This document shows, in pieces, positions 36,056 through 45,775 of a stretch of 64,000 nucleotides of DNA. Origin of the DNA: G965261475 sp965261475 [NCBI: bacterium] (GTDB lineage: Bacteria; SAR324; XYD2-FULL-50-16); NCBI GenBank assembly GCA_965261475.1, contig OZ253454.1:124001-188000 (forward strand). The letters are read 5' to 3'. The notes below the pieces were generated by a model. It worked only from the letters and a program-made list of their open reading frames with translations, ran no database searches and had not been told where the DNA came from. How positions within the stretch are numbered: position 1 is the first letter of the stretch; each line of letters opens with the position of its first letter. A program made the position numbers and the translations under genes.

Positions 36056-36317
36056 TATTCAAAACACTCTTTGGTTAGCAGAATTTCTAATTCATCTTCT
36101 GCTTGTTCGAAATCTGACAGTTTTTGCTTGAAGTCTTTTAAGGATTCTTCAATCGTGATTGTTTCTCTCAAAATAGACAATGCCTGCAGTATTCCCATCA
36201 ATGTATGCTATATATCCTTCAAAGTCCGTATAATTATCATCAATCAAACGCGAGAATGTGATAAGAACAATCTCTTTACTATGTTTTGTACCATAGAAAT
36301 TGAGATAGAACGCTCAT
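36055..36317 (-). pseudogene. Frameshifted small gene at the head of the helicase operon
   Basis: An ATG at 36317 sits 5 bp after AGGAG, the strongest Shine-Dalgarno in the region, but its frame closes after 12 codons. The next frame (36313-36149) reads FYLNFYGTKHSKEIVLITFS, then RLIDDNYTDFEGYIAYIDGN and TAGIVYFE. A third frame continues RETITIEESLKDFKQKLSDF, then EQAEDELEILLTKECFE, ending in TAA that shares its A with the helicase ATG (TAATG). Two single-base shifts therefore break an acidic protein of about 87 aa. The last part is also an independent 47-codon frame from an ATG at 36198, which may still couple helicase translation. Function unknown. Confidence 0.6.
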
Positions 36318-36370
36318 AAAATCTCCTAATATTCGCTATTTTTCTTATAGCATATCACTAACCTATCGTT

Positions 36371-36790
36371 TTGCTTATGGTATGGTATTCTCCGCCCAGT
36401 CGTCAAGAAAAAACGGGCAAAAATATTAAAAATTATAAAACCATAAATATCTTTGAATTGGATGTTTACGACAAAGCTCAAAATAGAATACCGATCAATA
36501 TTGAATTGAAAATTATTGAGTATGGACAGTATTTGAGGTACGAAGTAGAAACATTGATTAAAAACGATTTATTATTTTGGCACGCTGATAGTAATTTTTT
36601 AGTAGCAATAAAAGGCATAAAAGATAACAAGAAAATAAAAGACGACGATTTAGATAAAATAAATGAAATTTATAAATTTTGTAATTGGACAACATCGCAT
36701 GTTGATGTTGGAGATGATTACGGACAACGACTATTGAAAGGTAAAATCGATGATTTTATCTCAATAGCAAAAACTTTTAAAAAACGCTGA
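36371..36790 (+). CDS. Unrecognised small protein at the island edge
   Basis: A 139-codon open frame from a TTG at 36371 (ATG two codons later). It has clear protein character: INIFELDVYDKAQNRIPINI, then ELKIIEYGQYLRYEVETLIK, DLLFWHADSNFLVAIKGIKD and a C-terminal TTSHVDVGDDYGQRLLKGKI. The first 15 codons look unlike the rest and the true start may be lost, so it could be the tail of a longer gene. No family recognised. Codon choices (gac, aaa, ttt) resemble the R-M genes more than the host genes. It lies divergent from the helicase operon. Confidence 0.45.
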   Translation: MLMVWYSPPSRQEKTGKNIKNYKTINIFELDVYDKAQNRIPINIELKIIEYGQYLRYEVETLIKNDLLFWHADSNFLVAIKGIKDNKKIKDDDLDKINEIYKFCNWTTSHVDVGDDYGQRLLKGKIDDFISIAKTFKKR

Positions 36791-36970
36791 AGAATAATTG
36801 TAACACTTATTTGTTTGTATCTTAGGTTAAGCGGATGATTTATGAGTAAAAAAAAGATAAGGCTGCTAATGCTTGCTTGGTTTATGTTGCTAAAATTATA
36901 GAGTTTTTCTATGCTAGTTTAAGAAGCATCTAAATCAGCAGGTATTGTCAATATTTATTAAATTACAATT

Positions 36971-37984
36971 ATGTTAGCAAAATTTAAAAAATACTCTCTA
37001 ACTTTTGGAGTTACGCCTATTGAAAAATTAAGCAGACTCTCTTATCATCTTGGCGGACAAGTTGAGATTTATGCTAAACGTGACGATTGCAATTCTGGAC
37101 TTGCTTTTGGTGGTAATAAAATTCGTAAATTAGAATATATTATTCCAGATGCTATTTTGTCTGGAGCAGATACATTGGTGAGTATTGGTGGAGTGCAGTC
37201 TAACCATACGCGCCAAGTTGCTGCTGTTGCAGCGAAAATCGGTATGAAATGCCATCTTGTACAAGAAAGTTGGGTGCCTTGTGAAGATGCTGTGTATGAT
37301 CGCGTAGGTAATATCCTACTTAGTCGTGTGATGGGCGCTAAAATAGACTTAGTAGATAAAGGGCTTGATCTTGGCATTAGTGAGAGTTTGAAAAAAGCTT
37401 TAGAAGATGTTCGTTTACAAGGAGGCATTCCTTATCCTATACCAGCAGGAGCTTCAACACATAAATATGGAGGGCTAGGTTATGTTGGTTTTGCAGAAGA
37501 AACTCGCTACCAAGAGCATCAGATGGGTATTGTTTTTGATTATATTATTGTTTGCACTGTAACTGGCTCTACTCATGCAGGGATGTTAGTAGGTTTTGCG
37601 AAGGATAATCGTGCTCGTAATGTTATAGGTATTGATGCTTCTGGCTTACCTCAAAAAACTAAAGCGCAGGTCTTAGAAATTGCTCAAAATACTGCTAAAC
37701 TTATAGAGTTTGACAAACCTATTGTAGCTGATGATGTTATTTTAAATGCAGATTATGCCTACCCAGTTTATGGCATACCGTCTCAAGAAACAAATGATGC
37801 TATACGTCTTTGCGCGAGATTAGAGGGCATGGTCACAGACCCAGTTTATGAAGGTAAATCTATGCAAGGTTTGATAGATTTGGTAAAAAAAGGCTTTTTT
37901 CCCAAAGGCTCTAAAATTCTTTACGCTCATTTAGGAGGGGTACCAGCTATCAACGGCTATAGTTATACTTATCGCAATGGTTAA
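36971..37984 (+). CDS. acdS: 1-aminocyclopropane-1-carboxylate deaminase
   Basis: A 337-aa PLP enzyme that cleaves ACC, the ethylene precursor, to 2-oxobutyrate and ammonia. The PLP lysine is in [17 protein letters not shown] (about 40-56). [19 protein letters not shown] (about 72-90), [19 protein letters not shown] (about 101-119) and [14 protein letters not shown] (about 197-210) match the AcdS family throughout. It has the two residues that distinguish AcdS from D-cysteine desulfhydrase: Glu in DPVYEGKS (about 293-300) and Leu in AHLGGVP (about 321-327), where desulfhydrases have Thr. Length equals known AcdS (338 aa). It lies between the island and the 16S gene. Confidence 0.92.
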   Translation: MLAKFKKYSLTFGVTPIEKLSRLSYHLGGQVEIYAKRDDCNSGLAFGGNKIRKLEYIIPDAILSGADTLVSIGGVQSNHTRQVAAVAAKIGMKCHLVQESWVPCEDAVYDRVGNILLSRVMGAKIDLVDKGLDLGISESLKKALEDVRLQGGIPYPIPAGASTHKYGGLGYVGFAEETRYQEHQMGIVFDYIIVCTVTGSTHAGMLVGFAKDNRARNVIGIDASGLPQKTKAQVLEIAQNTAKLIEFDKPIVADDVILNADYAYPVYGIPSQETNDAIRLCARLEGMVTDPVYEGKSMQGLIDLVKKGFFPKGSKILYAHLGGVPAINGYSYTYRNG

Positions 37985-38322
37985 CATATTTGACAACTAT
38001 GCTATTAGATAATGTAGTTTATTTGTCACAACCTTTTTGATATAAAACTACAATCATCATTCAAAAATCTGTATAATTATTTTTATATACTCAAAATAAT
38101 TTCCGAATTTTAGGTTTATTATACGCCAACGACTTTATTTCATATGTAGTAATAGCTTAAATTAAATTTTGTAAATTAAAAATTTAATAAGAATAAGAGA
38201 TAGAGCACTAAGCTAAAAATATTATTTTCTTAAACCATTACAACTATATAGGTAGTTTTAGTTCAAAAACAATAGGTTATTGATCTAGTGCTAACTTGTT
38301 TATATAAATATAAATTTTTTTG

Positions 38323-38352
38323 TTGACTTTGAATTACGCTTTGTAATATAAT
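38323..38352 (+). promoter_or_regulatory. rrs: Sigma70-type promoter of the 16S gene
   Basis: TTGACT at 38323-38328 and a perfect TATAAT at 38347-38352, spaced 18 bp, about 150 bp before the mature 16S start. It is the best promoter match seen in the window, and the position fits a dedicated rRNA promoter. Confidence 0.7.
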
Positions 38353-38463
38353 CTTAAGAACTGGGTAAATTTTTAGAATTTACAGGATCTAATAAAAATT
38401 CTATCCGATCTCATTCCTAATAAATTATTAAAATTTATGGGCATCAAAAGATATTTGACATTG

Positions 38464-38488
38464 CAGGAAACGAATTGTGCGGAAATAT
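38464..38488 (+). other. 5' arm of the 16S processing stem
   Basis: CAGGAAACGAA here is exactly complementary to TTCGTTTCCTG at 40084-40094, and pairing resumes with GGAAATA against TATTTCC at 40070-40076. Such a stem flanking 16S is the RNase III cleavage duplex of the precursor. Confidence 0.7.
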
Positions 38489-38500
38489 TAAAATTTCATA

Positions 38501-40012
<1,512 letters not shown>

Positions 40013-40454
40013 AAAGGAATAAAAATAATGGTTTCGTAAAAAAGACTGTTTTAATTATTCAAAATATTCTATTTCCAAAACATTTCGTTTCCTGTTTCTT
40101 ATCATCAATCTGTTTGTGATACGCTATTTTTATTAAGAGTTATTTAGCTTGAGGTAAATAAAAAAATATTTTACTGGTGATTTTTACTTTAGGTGGGCTC
40201 TAGACTTGGGAAGTTAAAATCAATATTACGCTATAATATACTGGGTAAATTACACGAAGTAGCAATAATACCAGGCTAGCTTGAGTATTTTGGTATATTT
40301 ATTTGGTATTTGTATAGTTATTTTGTTGTTTTATAGCGCAAAAGAGCAGCAATATTTTCGTAAAAACAAACCTAAGTTGTTTTTTTTTTGGTGATTTGCT
40401 AAAATCAAAAAAACTTTGGCAAAGTTTATAATTAATCAATACAAATATATTATT
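40013..40454. other. 16S trailer and gene-free stretch
   Basis: About 440 bp. Only the 3' arm of the processing stem at 40070-40094 is recognised. No tRNA-Ile, tRNA-Ala or 23S start is seen, confirming that the 16S gene is isolated. Confidence 0.7.
40070..40094 (+). other. 3' arm of the 16S processing stem
   Basis: TTCGTTTCCTG (40084-40094) and TATTTCC (40070-40076) pair with 38464-38474 and the GGAAATA near 38481. The precursor must therefore extend at least 80 bases past the mature 3' end. Confidence 0.7.
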
Positions 40455-41078
40455 ATGAATGAAAAATACAACAAAGATCTATTGAACAAGATTGCTTTTT
40501 ATCGCTGCCGTGAGCAATATTTACCTTTTATTGGTGAGAATTACGATGAAAAGAGAATTTTGATTGCTTCTGAAAGTCATTATCTTGAGGAAGGAGCTAA
40601 GCATTTATCACCAGAAGATTGGTATGAGGGCAAAGCTCACACATTTGATGCAAATTGGTATAATACTAGAGGCGTTGTGGAAGGTAGTAAAGATGTAGAA
40701 AATAATTCTATATTTCAAATAATTAGAAGGGGCTTAAAAGAAGCTGGTATTGGCAACGGTCAAAATCCTCTTGATTGTATAGCGTTTATGAATACCTTTC
40801 AAAGACCAGCAATACATGGGCAAGGCATCGAATTGGTTGACCTTGATATTGAAAAAGCTATTGAAGTATTCAATGCAGTTACCGCAATCATTAAGCCAAA
40901 ATTTGTTTGTTTTGTTTCTAGTTTGGCTTGGGATAAGGTAGGTCAGCGCTTAGATTTTGAGTCTAAAGACTATGCTCCACATCCAACACATGAGTGGTGG
41001 AATACAAAAGCTAAAAAATATGGTAATAGGACAGGCAAGCAAAAATTTATTGATTGCATCCAAGAGCACTGCAAGTAA
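40455..41078 (+). CDS. Unrecognised protein, possibly uracil-DNA-glycosylase-like fold
   Basis: A 207-aa protein from ATG 40455 (MNEKYNKDLLNKIAFY); the frame is open upstream to a TTG at 40416 but has no better start. Motif-like segments are RILIASESHYLEEGAKHL (about 34-51), CIAFMNTFQRPAIHGQG (about 107-123), FVCFVSSLAWDKVGQRL (about 147-163) and APHPTHEWWNT (about 171-181). The order G/A-E/S-H near the start and an HP-T/S motif near the end is reminiscent of the uracil-DNA-glycosylase superfamily, but this is a weak visual match. It stands alone between 16S and priA. Composition is less AT-biased than neighbours and it could be acquired. Confidence 0.55.
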   Translation: MNEKYNKDLLNKIAFYRCREQYLPFIGENYDEKRILIASESHYLEEGAKHLSPEDWYEGKAHTFDANWYNTRGVVEGSKDVENNSIFQIIRRGLKEAGIGNGQNPLDCIAFMNTFQRPAIHGQGIELVDLDIEKAIEVFNAVTAIIKPKFVCFVSSLAWDKVGQRLDFESKDYAPHPTHEWWNTKAKKYGNRTGKQKFIDCIQEHCK

Positions 41079-41231
41079 AAAGTAATTATAAATTTTTTTG
41101 ATTAGTCTACACTAGTCTATGTAACCACAAACAAGCTAGTGCAAGACTTGGTAGACAAGACTGCTTATTGTTTTGTAGGTATTAAGTCAAAATTATTAGA
41201 AGTGGCTTGTTAAATTGCGGGTGTCATTGTT

Positions 41232-43442
41232 ATGATTGCAGAAGTTGTTTTTCCTATCTTGTTGCGTGGGTCTTTTGACTATCAAATTCCGAAAGAACTC
41301 GCACAAAAATCTCTTGTAGGTTATCGGGTGATTGCTCCTTGGCGGAGTGGTTACAAGGAAGGTATTGTTGTGGCTTGCAAGGCGTCTTCGACAATCTTAC
41401 CTCCAAAACTCAAAGACATTTTTTGCGTTTTAGATGATTTTCCTCTAGCAGAAAAGCAATTTATTAGCTTTACCAAGTGGGTCGCTCAGTATTATTTTTC
41501 TAGCTGGGGTGAGTTACTTTTTTTTAGAATTCCTAGCAGTATTCGCGTTAAAACTTCCTCTCATCCTCTATTTGTGAACCCACTGACAAAAAAACTAACA
41601 GAATCTTATTATGTCTTAGTGAAAAAAGAGCATAGTAAAAATTTTAGACAAAAATCAAAAAAACGAGAATTATTTGAATTATTTTTACAAACACCAATCA
41701 GCTCACACAAAGATGTTTTGCAATCTTTTCCAAAAGCTACTCCTATTTTATCAGAGTTTGTAAAATTAGGGATTTTAACAAAAAAACAAAGAAGCGTAGA
41801 GTTTATAACACAGGACACTGTATTTACTCAGGATTCTCCTATCAATCTTAGCGAGGCTCAAGCTCAAATAGCCAGACAGTGCAACAGCATAGGGAAAAAA
41901 AAGTTTAAAATATATCTACTTCATGGCGTAAATGCGAGCGGAAAAACAGCAATCTATATTCATTTTATGTGGCAGGCACTACGACAAGGAAAATCTGTAC
42001 TGTTTTTGGTACCAGAAATTGGTATGACGCCACAAAATGAGCGATACATCAAAGAGCACTTTCCAAATTTAGTCTATGTCTGGCACAGCAGATTAGGTAA
42101 TAAAGATAAACTCGCCGAGTGGTTAAAAATTAGAAACAGTAAAACTTGTATTGTGCTGGGGACTCGTTCTGCTCTTTTTGCTCCTATTGACAACCTTGGT
42201 TTGATTATTATAGATGAAGAGCACGATAATTCTTTTAGACAAACAGAGCATCCTATTTATAATGCTCGAGACTGTGCTTGCAAACTGGCACAAATCCAAA
42301 ATATTACTCTTGTCTTAGGTAGTGCTACGCCCTCTGTAGCAAGTTATCGTAATGCTAAACTAGGCAAATATCATTTATTACAACTTACCAAGAGGTATCA
42401 AGATTCTGTTGCTCCAAGTATTCAAATAGTAGATTTAAAAACAGCACCGAAATATCAAAATATTTATTATTTTTCTCAAATTTTACAACAAGCGATTGCT
42501 GATAATTTAGCGAATAAAAAACAAACTATTTTATTTCTAAATCGTAGGGGGTTTGCCTCACTAGTGGTGTGTCAATTTTGTAGCGAGGTTATGCAATGCT
42601 CGCGTTGTTCTGTTCATCTTACCTGGCATCACTCCCCTAAAAAATTAGTTTGTCATTATTGTTTTTTTGAGGTTAGTAATTCCTTTTCTTGTCAAAAATG
42701 CCAAAGAAAAAATTTTTCTCTACTCGGTATTGGCACAGGAAAAATTGAGCAATTATTAAAATCTGTTTTCCCACAAGCTAGGGTTCTCAAACTAGACAGT
42801 GATAGTTTTGCGAATGTTACTCAGCTAAGTACACACTTAAAAAAAATTCAAAATAACGAGGTGGATCTTGTGATAGGTACGCAAATTATTGCCAAAGGAC
42901 ACCACTTCCCTAATGTAACTTTATCTTGTGTTTTATTTGCTGATGCTGGTTTTAGCAGAAGCGACTATCATAGCACAGAGAGTGGTTTTCAGCTTTTAGT
43001 GCAAGTAACAGGTAGAGCTGGTAGGGAAGCGCTACAAACTGGTAAAACAATTATTCAAAGCTACCTCCCAAATGACAAGGTGCTAAATTACGCTATTAAA
43101 CAAAATTTTATAGATTTTTATCATTACGAAATAGAAAAAAGAAAATTATTGCAACAACCCCCTACTACTCATTGGATTATGTTACGGGTTTGTGCGCTCA
43201 TAGAAAAAATAGCCCAAAAGGAAGTAGCGAGATTATTTTTAGAGTTACAAAAACAGAATTGGCAACAAATAGAGTTACTAGGACCTATCAAAGCTATGCC
43301 TTACAAGTTGAATAATTGGTTTTACTGGGAAATTATTTTGCAATCTAGCAGCCTGAGGATTTTAAGACAAACTATAACCCCTAGTTTACTCACGAGCTTT
43401 ACTAAGTACAAGAGCAAAATAAAAGTAATAGTAGATCCTTAA
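41232..43442 (+). CDS. priA: Primosomal protein N' (replication restart helicase)
   Basis: A 736-aa SF2 helicase that reloads the replisome at stalled forks. The N-terminal 3' DNA-binding domain starts MIAEVVFPILLRGSFDYQIP. Walker A is LLHGVNASGKTAIYIHF (about 230-246), a slight variant of GVTGSGKT; Walker B is IIIDEEHD (about 316-323). The zinc-binding region CQFCSEVMQCSRC then CHYCFFEV and CQKCQRKN (about 447-494) has eight cysteines. VTGRAGR (about 592-598) is motif VI. The last 65 bp of the gene lie within a 76-bp segment repeated at 44909. Confidence 0.96.
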   Translation: MIAEVVFPILLRGSFDYQIPKELAQKSLVGYRVIAPWRSGYKEGIVVACKASSTILPPKLKDIFCVLDDFPLAEKQFISFTKWVAQYYFSSWGELLFFRIPSSIRVKTSSHPLFVNPLTKKLTESYYVLVKKEHSKNFRQKSKKRELFELFLQTPISSHKDVLQSFPKATPILSEFVKLGILTKKQRSVEFITQDTVFTQDSPINLSEAQAQIARQCNSIGKKKFKIYLLHGVNASGKTAIYIHFMWQALRQGKSVLFLVPEIGMTPQNERYIKEHFPNLVYVWHSRLGNKDKLAEWLKIRNSKTCIVLGTRSALFAPIDNLGLIIIDEEHDNSFRQTEHPIYNARDCACKLAQIQNITLVLGSATPSVASYRNAKLGKYHLLQLTKRYQDSVAPSIQIVDLKTAPKYQNIYYFSQILQQAIADNLANKKQTILFLNRRGFASLVVCQFCSEVMQCSRCSVHLTWHHSPKKLVCHYCFFEVSNSFSCQKCQRKNFSLLGIGTGKIEQLLKSVFPQARVLKLDSDSFANVTQLSTHLKKIQNNEVDLVIGTQIIAKGHHFPNVTLSCVLFADAGFSRSDYHSTESGFQLLVQVTGRAGREALQTGKTIIQSYLPNDKVLNYAIKQNFIDFYHYEIEKRKLLQQPPTTHWIMLRVCALIEKIAQKEVARLFLELQKQNWQQIELLGPIKAMPYKLNNWFYWEIILQSSSLRILRQTITPSLLTSFTKYKSKIKVIVDP

Positions 43443-43451
43443 AACTAGTTT
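43376..43451 (+). repeat. priA 3'-end direct repeat, copy A
   Basis: 76 bp (last 67 bp of priA plus 9) repeated at 44909-44984 with one mismatch (cacgagc against cacgcgc). It also contains the last codons, on the minus strand, of the deaminase gene that follows copy B. Confidence 0.95.
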
Positions 43452-43701
43452 GATGCAGTAAAATAGTTATGTTAGCTACTATAACATACTCTCATATTCT
43501 AGCTAAGATCCACTATCAAAATTAGTATTTTGTTTGGATTGCTATGGTATAGAGCTAAGAGCTAACTGAGGAGGCTAAAGCTATCACTAGTAAAAGTCGC
43601 TTTGTTATAGCAAAGCTACCTTGAGGTAAGCTAATCGCTTACCACTATTTAATTTTTCCTGTTTCTAATGGAGCGAGGCATTTTATAGAGAAAAAGAATA
43701 T

Positions 43702-43933
43702 TTACTTTAAAAACCAAAAAAACTCCTTTATATTCGTATACCCAAAAAGTATATACTTTATCAAAAAAAAAATTAGTAACGGAATTGCAAGTGTTGATGA
43801 CATTCCCAATGCATCTGAAATATCTGCAGTAGTTCTTGTTCCAAGCCTAACTACCGCAAAAACTACCCCTCCAAAAAAAAATCAGTAATCCTATAAATTG
43901 TATTATATTTAAAAATCTTTTAAGTATATTCAC
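43702..43933 (-). pseudogene. Small two-helix membrane protein with a poly-T frameshift
   Basis: From GTG 43933 the frame reads MNILKRFLNIIQFIGLLIFF and then breaks at a run of nine T. One base fewer would continue as GGVVFAVVRLGTRTTADISD, then ALGMSSTLAIPLLIFFLIKY and ILFGYTNIKEFFWFLK to the stop at 43704-43702. The joined product is about 76 aa with two transmembrane helices. It could be a pseudogene, or slippage on T9 could restore the frame. It starts inside the last codons of the upstream 38-codon peptide. Function unknown. Confidence 0.5.
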
Positions 43934-44036
43934 TATAGTGAGCGGAGCGAATCATATTGCCAATATACTTAAAAAAGCTCTGCATAAGCATTGGCAATAA
44001 TAAAAAACAAAAAGAGAAAAATAAAACAATTTTCAT
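43920..44036 (-). CDS. 38-aa putative membrane peptide
   Basis: ATG at 44036 gives MKIVLFFSFCFLLLPMLMQS, then FFKYIGNMIRSAHYSEYT. A single hydrophobic helix or signal-like start and a short polar tail. It overlaps the start of the next small gene, so it may be translated. No family recognised. Confidence 0.35.
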   Translation of the reverse strand: MKIVLFFSFCFLLLPMLMQSFFKYIGNMIRSAHYSEYT

Positions 44037-44059
44037 ACTATTTTTTATGTTTGGGTATT

Positions 44060-44134
44060 TTAGTCTTTATCTGGATAAAGAGCCATAAAACCCAATAAAA
44101 TTGCAACCATAGTAAAGGGGATAAGCATAAACAT
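44060..44134 (-). CDS. 24-aa putative membrane peptide
   Basis: ATG at 44134 begins one base after the stop of the 70-aa gene and gives MFMLIPFTMVAILLGFMALY, then PDKD. It is a single helix of the size seen in small respiratory or transport accessory peptides. The tight coupling is the only support that it is real. Confidence 0.35.
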   Translation of the reverse strand: MFMLIPFTMVAILLGFMALYPDKD

Positions 44135-44135
44135 T

Positions 44136-44348
44136 TTATAGTTTTTCTATAAGGTTCCTAATTTTATAAAAAAATATAATAGCAATTACAAAAAATATCA
44201 ATAAAATTATAAAACTAAATTTTGTTTCCTCAATGTCAAATTCTCTATAAATATTGTAAATCCAGCCAATTATACCAAAAATTGCAAGTAGAGTAAAACT
44301 CAGAAGTAATCTATAAAGAGCTAGTTTTTCTTTTATTTTATCCTTCAT
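44136..44348 (-). CDS. 70-aa two-helix membrane protein
   Basis: MKDKIKEKLALYRLLLSFTL, then LAIFGIIGWIYNIYREFDIE and KFSFIILLIFFVIAIIFFYK, ending IRNLIEKL. Two strongly hydrophobic helices (about 13-33 and 44-62) flanked by charged residues, N-terminus and C-terminus probably cytoplasmic. It is first in a run of four very small minus-strand frames (44348 to 43702). No family recognised, and nothing in the surroundings gives a role. Confidence 0.5.
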   Translation of the reverse strand: MKDKIKEKLALYRLLLSFTLLAIFGIIGWIYNIYREFDIEETKFSFIILLIFFVIAIIFFYKIRNLIEKL

Positions 44349-44840
44349 TTCTGCTATAGGTAAAAAACGCTCTACACAGGGAGAGCTCCATAAAATATAA
44401 AATTATACTAGAACAAATTACAAATCAATCAAGTTTTAATCGCAAAAAAAGATATTGTTACTTTTTTAAGTAAATTAGCTATAATTTTACTACCAGTTAG
44501 CAAGCCCAAAAGTCGTTTTATGAAAGAGAAAACGGACGTGACAGGATAGCAATAGAAAGCGGAAGTTGGATAAATCCGACGACAAATAAAAGAGAGGAAT
44601 TAAGTTTGCCCTATGGAATCATACCCGTCATAACAGAATATTATTGCCGAACAAGTAGCTTTGTGATGGGAACCAAAAAACCCAGAACAAGAAGCACTAC
44701 CAAGTTTTTAATGTATGATAGAAATTACAAAAATGACCGAAGAATTTATAAAAAAAGGTATGCCCTGCAGATTATCCACAATCTGTAAAATAGTAATTTA
44801 GTTTTTTAACAAAGCTATATAATATGCAATAGAAAAAGCA
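44349..44840. other. Gene-poor stretch between the priA-end repeats
   Basis: About 490 bp. A 60-codon open frame at 44606-44788 and overlapping fragments in other frames (for example NPTTNKREELSLPYGIIP read over 44580-44630) look like debris of a gene that I cannot identify; the LPYGIIP stretch faintly recalls plasmid RepA proteins. Nothing intact is seen. Confidence 0.4.
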
Positions 44841-44910
44841 AACAATATTTTGTTGATTTGTACTTAATTAAGAAATTAACTTTTTCTTCAATAAGCAGCA
44901 TAGACAAAAA
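44841..44910 (+). repeat. Repeat X, copy 1
   Basis: A 70-bp AT-rich block ending TTTTTCTTCAATAAGCAGCA then TAGACAAAAA, matching 45634-45702 with a few differences. It abuts copy B of the priA-end repeat directly. Confidence 0.85.
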
Positions 44911-44984
44911 CCCCTAGTTTACTCACGCGCTTTACTAAGTACAAGAGCAAAATAAAAGTAATAGTAGATCCTTAAAACTAGTTT
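44909..44984 (+). repeat. priA 3'-end direct repeat, copy B
   Basis: Copy of 43376-43451 (one mismatch in 76 bp), now detached from priA and located between repeat X and the convergent deaminase gene. Confidence 0.95.
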
Positions 44985-45559
44985 AGCGGAATATTATTTG
45001 TTGTTTTTTGTTTTTGATATATTTGAGATAGAGTTTGGTAGCTTTGTTTGATTTGTTTTACTTTTTGCCAGCAATTTATTTGTTCTTTTTTTGGTAATTG
45101 TGCGAGCATTGTTATTATGCTGTGGCTTTGCCAGTAAGAGTTTTTTTTACGATAATTTCCTGCTTTGCAATTAAAAACTTCGTTTAATATTTTTAAGTCG
45201 TGAGGAATAAAAAAATCGTTTTTGGAATTTTCATAACTAAAAAAATAATAAAAATTATCAAACCCGCTCCAAGTAATAGCAGAAAGACACATAGAGCAAG
45301 GCTCGTGAGTAGAAAGAAAAATACATTCTTTAGGTGGTGTCTGCTTTGCTAATTGCCAATAGTTATTTAAGCAGGTAATTTCGCCGTGCCATAAAGGGTT
45401 TTTGGTTTCTTCGTTGCTACCTGCTACTACAAGGCTATAATCTGTTTTTTTGAGAATCGCAGCACCAAATATTTTATTACCTTTTGCTACTGTTTTTTTT
45501 GTGAGAGGAATAATATTATTTTCTAAGACCTCCAGCAATCTGTGAGTTAGTTTTTGCAT
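44978..45559 (-). CDS. CMP/dCMP-type (nucleoside/tRNA) deaminase family protein
   Basis: A 193-aa zinc-dependent deaminase. The catalytic HGEITC (about 73-78) gives His and the proton-shuttling Glu; the second zinc pair is EPCSMCLSAITW (about 101-112). Preceding TKKTVAKGNKIFGAAILKKT and the helix-strand order fit the cytidine-deaminase superfamily, branch with HxE and PCxxC. Substrate is uncertain: guanine, cytosine, or tRNA adenosine. With a tRNA-Arg(GCG) present, an essential tRNA A34 role would be less needed here. It is convergent with priA and has a C-terminal extension of about 60 residues. Confidence 0.75.
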   Translation of the reverse strand: MQKLTHRLLEVLENNIIPLTKKTVAKGNKIFGAAILKKTDYSLVVAGSNEETKNPLWHGEITCLNNYWQLAKQTPPKECIFLSTHEPCSMCLSAITWSGFDNFYYFFSYENSKNDFFIPHDLKILNEVFNCKAGNYRKKNSYWQSHSIITMLAQLPKKEQINCWQKVKQIKQSYQTLSQIYQKQKTTNNIPLN

Positions 45560-45633
45560 GAGTTTATTTAAAATTCATTATGCAGACTGTAATTATATTT
45601 TACTTATTTAAGTAGCATAAAAAGCGTAGCAAA

Positions 45634-45702
45634 AACAATATTGTGTTGATTTGTCCTTAATAATAAACTAATTTTTTCTTCAACAAGCAGCATAGACAAA
45701 AA
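45634..45702 (+). repeat. Repeat X, copy 2
   Basis: Second copy of the AT-rich block at 44841-44910, here between the deaminase start and trpS. Its presence on both sides of the deaminase gene suggests a past tandem duplication. Confidence 0.85.
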
Positions 45703-45775
45703 ATTATTTTTGTGTTGCAATAATCTTGGGATTGCTACAACTAGCTCAAGCCTTATTAAAATACAATTCATAAAA

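Larger units (their letters stand above)
37985..38500. other. 16S leader region
   Basis: About 515 bp without a gene. It holds the promoter at 38323-38352 and the 5' half of the processing stem at 38464-38488. The first 300 bp are AT-rich and show no conserved feature that I recognise. Confidence 0.6.

Noticed and set aside
44606-44788. Plasmid RepA remnant suggested by SLPYGIIP
   Set aside because: Only a few residues resemble RepA and the reading frame elsewhere does not; kept as unidentified debris.
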